This document shows, one piece after another, positions 7,529 to 12,089 of a stretch of 12,089 nt of DNA. Origin of the DNA: Clostridiaceae bacterium (lineage in GTDB: Bacteria > Bacillota > Clostridia > Oscillospirales > Acutalibacteraceae); the NCBI GenBank assembly GCA_016295355.1, contig JAEDLK010000035.1, positions 1-12,089 on the forward strand, written 5' to 3'. Both the position numbers and the translations under genes were made by a program. The stretch's first letter is position 1; each line of letters opens with the position of its first letter. Under the pieces are notes generated by a model. The model was not told where the DNA came from. It made no database searches and worked only from the letters and a program-made list of their open reading frames with translations.

Positions 7529-8413
7529 ATGCTACAAGAAGCTATTCAACGCTTTGATGATATGGTTTTATTACCGAAAGAGGCAAAAAAAGCCCTCTTG
7601 GATGAAGCCGAACGCATTGAAAAGAACAAAGAATTTTATCAATATTTCGAAAGTCTTGTAGAAGCCTATGACAGAGAGGAAACACGTTTCGATTTTTCGG
7701 CCATGCTTAAGGAACAGCCTGCCCATCTTGAGGGTACCGATTTAACCCTTTATATAACCCAGTTTTTGCTGTATCTGTGCTTTATGCCCACGCTGAAGCG
7801 ACTGTATCGGGAACATCACTATTCTGACGAAATGTATGAAGGCGTCTTCAAGGATTTGTACTGCAAAATGATCGAATGTCATGATGTCAAGAAGGTCTGG
7901 GGTTCCTTTGTCTGTGCTTGGTTCAACCTTCACCTTAGCTTAAAGCTGTTTCCCATTGGACGACTGCAGTACCAACCGGGCGACACCGTGGACAAACGGG
8001 TACCGTCTCCCATAGGCGGAAAGCCAGCCATTCATATTCATATTCCCAGCTCCGGACCGCTGATTAAGGAAGAAATTGAGGATTCCTTAAAGCGTGCCAC
8101 GGCTTTCTTTGCTGATTCATTTGAGGGCGACAGCGTGTTGTTCACCACGACTACCTGGCTGTTAGCACCCTATCACCGAGAAATGCTCAAGGAAAGCAGC
8201 GGTATCATCACCTTTATGAATTGTTTTGACGAGATTTGGCCGATCGATAACGACGGCGAAGATACCCTGTGGCGTGTCTTTTCGACCGATCAATTTGACG
8301 ATCTCTTGGCTTTACCGGCCGACACAACCCTACGACGCGGCTACTTAAAGCTGTTAAAAGAGCATACACCCTTCCAGGCCGGTATCGGCATTATTACGAT
8401 GAAAAAACCGTAA
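7529..8413 (+). CDS. Acyltransferase-domain protein (NAT_N + GNAT_C architecture)
   Basis: A 294-residue cytoplasmic protein resembling Firmicute and Actinobacterial proteins with an N-acyltransferase N-terminal helical domain (about 1-125) and a GNAT-like C-terminal domain (about 128-290). Recognisable C-terminal landmarks are FPIGRLQYQP (141-150), AIHIHIPSSGPL (167-178), a helix EEIEDSLKRATAFF (181-194), TTTTWLLAPYHREML (206-220), WPIDNDGEDTLWRVF (237-251) and LPADTTLRRGYLKLL (262-276). The acyl donor and acceptor are unknown to me, and a GNAT fold does not by itself prove activity. The start at 7529 is set by GGAGGT 8 bases upstream; an ATG at 7525 is out of frame. The gene has its own promoter, is divergent from the secreted-protein operon and ends at a bidirectional terminator, so it is probably monocistronic. 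Confidence 0.72.
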   Translation: MLQEAIQRFDDMVLLPKEAKKALLDEAERIEKNKEFYQYFESLVEAYDREETRFDFSAMLKEQPAHLEGTDLTLYITQFLLYLCFMPTLKRLYREHHYSDEMYEGVFKDLYCKMIECHDVKKVWGSFVCAWFNLHLSLKLFPIGRLQYQPGDTVDKRVPSPIGGKPAIHIHIPSSGPLIKEEIEDSLKRATAFFADSFEGDSVLFTTTTWLLAPYHREMLKESSGIITFMNCFDEIWPIDNDGEDTLWRVFSTDQFDDLLALPADTTLRRGYLKLLKEHTPFQAGIGIITMKKP

Positions 8414-8476
8414 CCGACAAATATCCCTTTGGGTATTAACCGTCTGAATAACCGATGATCAATCCTTCAAAAGCAA

Positions 8477-8515
8477 CACCCCGAAAAGCGACTTGCTCTT
8501 CGGGGTGATTTTGTT
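8477..8515. terminator. Bidirectional terminator between the acyltransferase gene and the ABC transporter operon
   Basis: A 9-bp perfect stem (CACCCCGAA at 8477-8485, complement at 8499-8507) is extended inside by AGC/GCT around a GACTT loop. The plus side runs into ATTTTGTT and the minus side into TTGCTTTT. It lies between two convergent genes (stops at 8413 plus and 8534 minus), so it probably serves both. Confidence 0.83.
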
Positions 8516-8533
8516 ATGATTAAATGCTTTACT

Positions 8534-9283
8534 TTACACCAACACTTTGGAAAGGAAATCCTTAAGACGAGGAGACTGCGGATTGCCGAAGAACTCTTTT
8601 GGTGTCCCCTGCTCCATGATCACGCCCTCATCAATGAAGATGACCCGATCGGCGACCTCTTTGGCAAAGCCCATTTCATGGGTCACACAAACCATGGTCA
8701 TCCCGCTTTTGGCCAGCTCTTTCATAACCTCTAACACTTCGCCAACCATTTCAGGATCCAAGGCACTGGTCGGCTCGTCAAACAACATCACATCGGGATC
8801 CATACATAAGGCTCGTACAATGGCAATTCGCTGCTTTTGACCGCCCGACAACTGCGACGGATAGGCGTTGGCCCGATCGGCAAGGCCGACACGCGCTAAC
8901 AGATTCATCGCCTTCCCTTCGGCTTCCTCTTTTTTCATGCCCAACAGCTTCATGGGAGCCAACGTCATATTTTTCAACACGGTCATATGCGGAAACAGAT
9001 TAAACTGCTGAAACACCATGCCCATCTTCTGCCGATGCAGATTGATGTTCACTTTGCTATCCGTAATATCTGTATTTTCAAAAAAAATGTGGCCGCCTGT
9101 GGGTTGTTCTAATAAGTTAAGGCAACGCAGGAATGTCGATTTGCCGGAGCCGGACGGACCGACAACCACGACTACCTCGCCCCTGTGAATGTCGGTGTCA
9201 ATGCCCTTAAGAACATCTATATCGCCAAAAGCTTTTTTCAATCCATCTACCTTAATGAGGGTCTCCGCTTCCTTACTGATCAC
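8534..9283 (-). CDS. Polar amino acid ABC transporter, ATP-binding protein (GlnQ-type)
   Basis: A 249-residue cytoplasmic ATPase that powers uptake through the permease encoded just upstream. Motifs: Walker A GPSGSGKST (42-50), Q-loop MVFQQFNLFPH (89-99), signature LSGGQKQR (145-152), Walker B VMLFDEP (165-171), D-loop SALD (173-176) and switch His in VTHEMGF (200-206). Length and sequence fit the GlnQ/HisP polar amino acid family. The start is the GTG at 9283: AAGGAGG lies 10 bases upstream, and the resulting N-terminus leads directly into LIKVDGLKKAFG. This start overlaps the end of the permease gene by 11 bases. A longer reading from 9343 would run 71 bases into the permease gene. Last gene of the transporter operon, ending at the shared terminator. 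Confidence 0.96.
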   Translation of the reverse strand: MISKEAETLIKVDGLKKAFGDIDVLKGIDTDIHRGEVVVVVGPSGSGKSTFLRCLNLLEQPTGGHIFFENTDITDSKVNINLHRQKMGMVFQQFNLFPHMTVLKNMTLAPMKLLGMKKEEAEGKAMNLLARVGLADRANAYPSQLSGGQKQRIAIVRALCMDPDVMLFDEPTSALDPEMVGEVLEVMKELAKSGMTMVCVTHEMGFAKEVADRVIFIDEGVIMEQGTPKEFFGNPQSPRLKDFLSKVLV

Positions 9284-10052
9284 TCTTACGCAGCCTCCTT
9301 TCCAAGACAGACAGTAATTTTGACAAGACCATAACCAGCACAAGATAAATCAAAGCCAGGCTGATATACGGAACATAGGCCTGATAGGTCTTGCTGACAA
9401 GATTCTGTGCCTGCTTGGTCACATCACGCAACGCAATAACCGAAACAAGAGAGGTATCCTTCAGCAGTGTGATCATTTCATTGCCCAAAGCCGGTAAAAT
9501 ATTCTTAACGGCCTGCGGAATGACAACATACCACATGGTTTGCACATAATTAAAACCCAAACTGCGGCCGGCCTCAGTTTGTCCCGCGCTGATGGACATG
9601 ATGCCGGAGCGTACTATCTCAGCCACATAAGCCCCCGAATTGATTCCCAGCGTAACAACACCGCAAAGAATCATTCCCGTATCGCTTTTGGGCACCATAA
9701 CAACAAAGCCCATGATCAGTAGCTGCACCATCATGGGTGTGCCGCGAATGACCGTTAAATAAACCTTGCAAAGACCGTTGAGCAACGTGAACAAAAACGA
9801 CTTATGCTTCTTTGAGCCCGTTTCATAGGAGGTTCTAATCACCCCGACAATTAAACCGATAAGTACGCCCAACGCAAGCGCACCAACGGTAACAATGCAG
9901 GTAATTTTCAATCCGTCGACAAAAAACTTCCAACGGTTTTGATATACAAAGGTCTGATACAATTGGAACAGGATGTTTTGTAGCCATTCAGGCAAACCGG
10001 CGATCCATGCCGGTGCCTCGGCTAACCAGCCTGCAAAAGTTAAAATACCCAA
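9273..10052 (-). CDS. Polar amino acid ABC transporter, permease protein
   Basis: A 259-residue integral membrane permease of the His/Glu/Gln/Arg/opine 3-TM family; it forms the membrane channel, probably as a homodimer since only one permease gene is present. Hydrophobic segments at about 49-72, 95-120, 128-148 and 226-247, the RGTP motif (103-106) and the EAA loop (AGQTEAGRSLGF, 156-167), which docks on the ATPase, support this. The start is a TTG at 10052, with GGGGGA 5-6 bases upstream. No in-frame ATG occurs until about residue 107, inside the conserved region, so a non-ATG start is required. The unusual start and the upstream stem-loop both predict lower output than the binding protein gene. 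Confidence 0.94.
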   Translation of the reverse strand: MGILTFAGWLAEAPAWIAGLPEWLQNILFQLYQTFVYQNRWKFFVDGLKITCIVTVGALALGVLIGLIVGVIRTSYETGSKKHKSFLFTLLNGLCKVYLTVIRGTPMMVQLLIMGFVVMVPKSDTGMILCGVVTLGINSGAYVAEIVRSGIMSISAGQTEAGRSLGFNYVQTMWYVVIPQAVKNILPALGNEMITLLKDTSLVSVIALRDVTKQAQNLVSKTYQAYVPYISLALIYLVLVMVLSKLLSVLERRLRKSDQ

Positions 10053-10080
10053 AACAATCCCCCGACATAATATGAGAATG

Positions 10081-10103
10081 AAGGGACGGCTGAGCCGTCC
10101 CTT
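10081..10103 (-). promoter_or_regulatory. Stem-loop between the binding-protein and permease genes
   Basis: AAGGGACGGC and its perfect complement GCCGTCCCTT (10-bp stem) around a 3-base loop, within the 72-bp gap of the transporter operon. It is not followed by a T-run on the minus strand, so it is probably not a full terminator. Such intercistronic hairpins in solute-binding-protein operons commonly protect the upstream message from 3' decay or attenuate read-through, raising the binding protein relative to the permease. Confidence 0.7.
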
Positions 10104-10124
10104 GAGACAGATGCGTTATGAGTT

Positions 10125-10877
10125 TTAATCGGCCTTGATGTACTTGGAGACAATCTCCTTAATCTTGCCTTCCTCTTTGAGTTCAGCCAAAGCCTTATTG
10201 ATCTTGGTCATCAGCTCGGTCTTTTCCTTGGATACGGCGATGGCATAATCCTCATCGGCATAAACGGTTTCCAAAATCTTCAAACCTTTGTTGGCCGCCA
10301 CATAGTTCTTGGCCGGTTCGTTATCAATGACCACGCAATCAACCTGACCGTTGGTCAAAGCGGCTACAGCCAACGCACCATTGGCAAACTGCTTGACATG
10401 ATCCTGTCCAAAGTCATCTGTGCAGTAGGTATCACCGGTAGTGCCGGCCTGAACACCGATCATCTTGCCGTCTAAATCATCATTGGTTTTGATATCGGAA
10501 TTTTCGGCAACAATGATTACCTGAACGCCTTTAGCATAAGATTCCGAAAAGTCCACCGACAACTTTCTTTCTTCGTTTACGGTCATACCTGCCAAAACCA
10601 TGTCCACTGTACCGGCCTTTGCGGCGGGGATTAAAGAATCAAATTCCATGTCTTTGATTTCCAGTTCCATGTTCAGCTTTTCGGCAATGGCCTTGGCAAT
10701 CTCAGCGTCAATGCCGACGATGTTGCCGTTGTCATCAACGAATTCATACGGCGGGAAAGAAGCGTTGGTACCCATGACCAGCTTTTCCTTCTCTTTAGTT
10801 CCGCAACCGGCCGTGCAAAGGCAAATACCCAAAACGGCCACAATGGCTAACAAAATTGCAAGTGTTTTTTTCATCAT
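10125..10877 (-). CDS. Polar amino acid ABC transporter, substrate-binding lipoprotein
   Basis: A 250-residue membrane-tethered solute-binding protein that captures an amino acid outside the cell and hands it to the permease. A lipoprotein signal (MMKKTLAILLAIVAVLGICL) ends in CTAGC, with Cys25 as the lipidated residue. The family 3 pattern is clear: GTNASFPPYEF (36-46), GIDAEIAKAIAEKL (55-68) and VDMVLAGMTVNEERKLSVDF (91-110), where Arg104 should bind the ligand carboxylate, and CVVIDNEPAKNY (181-192), where Asp185 should bind the amino group. These support an alpha-amino acid ligand; which one (Gln, Arg, cystine or other) cannot be read off. Two ATGs (10877 and 10874) follow GGAGG by 5 and 8 bases, so either may start. 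First gene of the operon. Confidence 0.95.
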   Translation of the reverse strand: MMKKTLAILLAIVAVLGICLCTAGCGTKEKEKLVMGTNASFPPYEFVDDNGNIVGIDAEIAKAIAEKLNMELEIKDMEFDSLIPAAKAGTVDMVLAGMTVNEERKLSVDFSESYAKGVQVIIVAENSDIKTNDDLDGKMIGVQAGTTGDTYCTDDFGQDHVKQFANGALAVAALTNGQVDCVVIDNEPAKNYVAANKGLKILETVYADEDYAIAVSKEKTELMTKINKALAELKEEGKIKEIVSKYIKAD

Positions 10878-10916
10878 TTATTCCTCCATTTGTTCTTTGC
10901 TTTTTTGTATGAGCCT

Positions 10917-10945
10917 ATGATAACACCAAATCAATATAATTGCAA
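10917..10945 (-). promoter_or_regulatory. Sigma-A promoter of the amino acid ABC transporter operon
   Basis: On the minus strand, TTGCAA (10945-10940), a 17-base spacer ending TGT, and TATCAT (10922-10917): a good promoter with an extended -10. The predicted start near 10910 gives a leader of about 33 bases ending in GGAGG before the lipoprotein start. No leader riboswitch fits in that length. Confidence 0.75.
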
Positions 10946-11124
10946 GTGTTATTTGAAAATTTATGCGAATATCGTTATATTACATCCAATTAGCTCAATA
11001 TTTTTGCGTTTTTTGTGCATTTTTATCATAACATTGACGCTTAATGCGAATATATATGCATACATTTGCTGCATAATATTCATATGCAAACTTTTGGAAG
11101 CCGACAGAATCTGTCCGTTTTCAC

Positions 11125-11153
11125 TTGATTTAGTTCTGACGGTATGCTATACT
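11125..11153 (+). promoter_or_regulatory. Extended -10 sigma-A promoter of smpB
   Basis: TTGATT (11125-11130), a 17-base spacer ending TGC, and TATACT (11148-11153). The 10 bases ATGCTATACT are identical to those of the acyltransferase promoter at 7489-7498. The start should be near 11160. It may also transcribe ssrA by read-through. Confidence 0.75.
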
Positions 11154-11188
11154 GATGGTACTGCCGTGAATGGAAAGGAGGACATCGG

Positions 11189-11665
11189 ATGGCCGAGAAG
11201 ACAAAAAACATTGCCAGCAATAAAAAGGCCTTTCACGACTACTTCGTCGAAGAGTCATTGGAAGCCGGCATTGTTCTGACCGGCACCGAGATCAAGTCCA
11301 TTCGGGCCGGCGGTGTGAATTTGAAGGATGCCTGGTGCAGCATTGACGACGGCGAAATGTTCGTCAAGCAAATGCACATCAGTCCGTATGAGTACGGCAA
11401 TCGATTCAATCCGGAGGCCATGCGTCCGAGAAAGCTTTTGTTGCACAAACGGGAAATCCTGCGCTTATTTGGTTTGATCAAACAACAAGGGCTGACACTC
11501 ATTCCCCTTTCGCTTTACTTTAAGGGTTCTCGGGTTAAGGTTCAACTGGGTGTTTGCAAAGGTAAAAAGCTATATGATAAGCGCGCCGTTGCCGCCGGTA
11601 AGGATGCCGATCGTAACATTCAGCGCGCCTTGAAGGAGCAACATCGCGGCGTTTTTTCCGATTAA
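11189..11665 (+). CDS. smpB: SsrA-binding protein SmpB
   Basis: A 158-residue RNA-binding partner of tmRNA in trans-translation. SmpB mimics the missing anticodon arm of tmRNA, places it in the A site of stalled ribosomes and uses its C-terminal tail to probe the empty mRNA channel. The sequence shows the OB-like barrel with FVEESLEAGIVLTGTEIKSIRAG (from 19), LKDAWCSIDDGEMFVKQMHISPYEYGN, RPRKLLLHKREI and LTLIPLSLYF, and the basic tail with GKKLYDKRAVAAG and RNIQRALKEQHRG. The length is usual for the family. The start is set by AAAGGAGG ending 7 bases before the ATG. The tmRNA gene begins 30 bp after its stop, the typical Firmicute arrangement. A short 5-bp hairpin (11664-11677) in that gap is too weak to call a terminator. 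Confidence 0.98.
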   Translation: MAEKTKNIASNKKAFHDYFVEESLEAGIVLTGTEIKSIRAGGVNLKDAWCSIDDGEMFVKQMHISPYEYGNRFNPEAMRPRKLLLHKREILRLFGLIKQQGLTLIPLSLYFKGSRVKVQLGVCKGKKLYDKRAVAAGKDADRNIQRALKEQHRGVFSD

Positions 11666-11695
11666 GGCGGACGCCTTATATTTATATGTATATAT

Positions 11696-12042
11696 GGGGG
11701 CGTAAAGGTTTCGACAGGGATTTTGAAACAGAGGAAGCGAGCGGCGGTGCGGGACCGCCATAAAATCCGCAATTGATAAAGAATAAAAGACAACAATACT
11801 GTTGCTCTTGCTGCTTAATTAAGCAGCCGTCCGATTCCGGAGTACCGCGACCGGAAAAGGGCGTCGATTAGCGGTGCACATGAACGGAGGGTTGCCCTTC
11901 CTTCCGTCACGACCCGGGGCTACTGAGACCGCAAGGCCGGCAACTGCCGTGCGGACGAGGGAATGCAAACAGTTGCCTGCGCTCGGAGATGCTTCTGTGG
12001 ATTGATTTTTGGACAGGGGTTCGATTCCCCTCGCCTCCACCA
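11696..12042 (+). ncRNA. ssrA: Transfer-messenger RNA (tmRNA)
   Basis: A 347-base tmRNA that rescues stalled ribosomes and tags the unfinished protein for proteolysis. The 5' end GGGGGCG pairs with CGCCTCC at the 3' end, giving the tRNA-like acceptor stem with the G3-U wobble that alanyl-tRNA synthetase reads. CCA is encoded (12040-12042). The T-arm AGGGG-TTCGATT-CCCCT lies at 12015-12031 and the D-loop-like GGTTTCGACAGGGA near 11707-11720. The tag reading frame ends N-N-T-V-A-L-A-A with TAA at 11816-11818, inside the helix-5 palindrome GCTGCTTAATTAAGCAGC (11810-11827). The ALAA end is the standard ClpXP degron. The frame has no alanine codon at the expected resume position; GAC (Asp, 11789-11791) is the likeliest resume codon. 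The molecule is a one-piece standard type. Confidence 0.98.
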
Positions 12043-12045
12043 AAG

Positions 12046-12086
12046 AATAACCGTCATTCTGATACAACAGAATGACGGTTATTTTA
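12046..12086 (+). terminator. Rho-independent terminator of ssrA
   Basis: A 16-bp perfect stem, AATAACCGTCATTCTG (12046-12061) with its complement (12068-12083), closed by a six-base ATACAA loop and followed by TTTT-containing sequence at 12082-12085. It lies 4 bases after the encoded CCA, as expected for the end of a tmRNA transcript. Confidence 0.9.
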
Positions 12087-12089
12087 TGC

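Larger units (their letters stand above)
10878..11188. other. 311-bp AT-rich divergent intergenic region
   Basis: It holds the minus-strand promoter of the amino acid transporter operon and the plus-strand promoter of smpB, listed separately. The middle (about 10950-11110) is AT-rich and shows no supportable coding ORF, riboswitch or tRNA. Its only structure is a 10-bp direct repeat, ATGCGAATAT, at 10963-10972 and 11044-11053, which might be a regulator site. Confidence 0.6.

Noticed and set aside
11819..12067. Minus-strand ORF over the tmRNA containing EARGIEPLS
   Set aside because: This is the well-known spurious ORF antisense to tmRNA-like and tRNA-like 3' ends; it has no ribosome site and overlaps ssrA and its terminator.

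Overview
The window reads as a piece of chromosome from a low-to-moderate GC Firmicute of class Clostridia, probably a gut-type Oscillospirales/Ruminococcaceae relative. Supporting this are strong AGGAGG-type ribosome sites, canonical sigma-A promoters (several with an extended -10), a Bacillus NdoA-like MazF, adjacent smpB and ssrA, a PcrA with a long insert after motif I, and a secreted protein built from Ig-like, cohesin-like and repeat domains. The taxon is an inference from these features; no search was run.

Layout, left to right. Positions 1-109 hold only a 12-bp inverted repeat. A PcrA/UvrD helicase (minus strand) and asparaginyl-tRNA synthetase (plus strand) are divergent, each with its own 17-bp-spaced promoter in the 133-bp gap between them. 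asnS ends at a strong hairpin terminator that abuts the stop of a convergent MazF-type endoribonuclease with no visible antitoxin; its upstream region holds a 13-bp inverted repeat.

Next, on the minus strand, comes a tight four-gene operon, 7332 down to 4626: a secreted 623-aa multidomain protein; 12 bp later a 45-aa peptide; then, overlapping by one base (TAATG), a PqqD/RRE-like protein; then, overlapping by four bases (ATGA), a small S24/S26 signal-peptidase-like protein with a Ser/His active site and no membrane anchor. It ends in a clear terminator. This is the most interesting part of the window: short peptide, peptide-recognition domain and peptidase is the arrangement expected of a RiPP-like or peptide-maturation cassette, although no modifying enzyme (radical SAM, YcaO, LanM, cyclase) is present here.

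Divergent from that operon is a single NAT_N/GNAT_C-type acyltransferase gene with a very good extended -10 promoter. It shares a bidirectional terminator with a convergent polar amino acid ABC transporter operon (binding lipoprotein, then permease, then ATPase; minus strand, 10877 to 8534). A stem-loop between the binding-protein and permease genes could set their stoichiometry.

The right end holds smpB and the tmRNA gene ssrA, the two parts of the trans-translation ribosome-rescue system, followed by a 16-bp-stem terminator. The tmRNA tag ends NNTVALAA, and no alanine codon lies in frame where the resume codon should be. Housekeeping genes (pcrA, asnS, smpB, ssrA) frame the accessory middle section.
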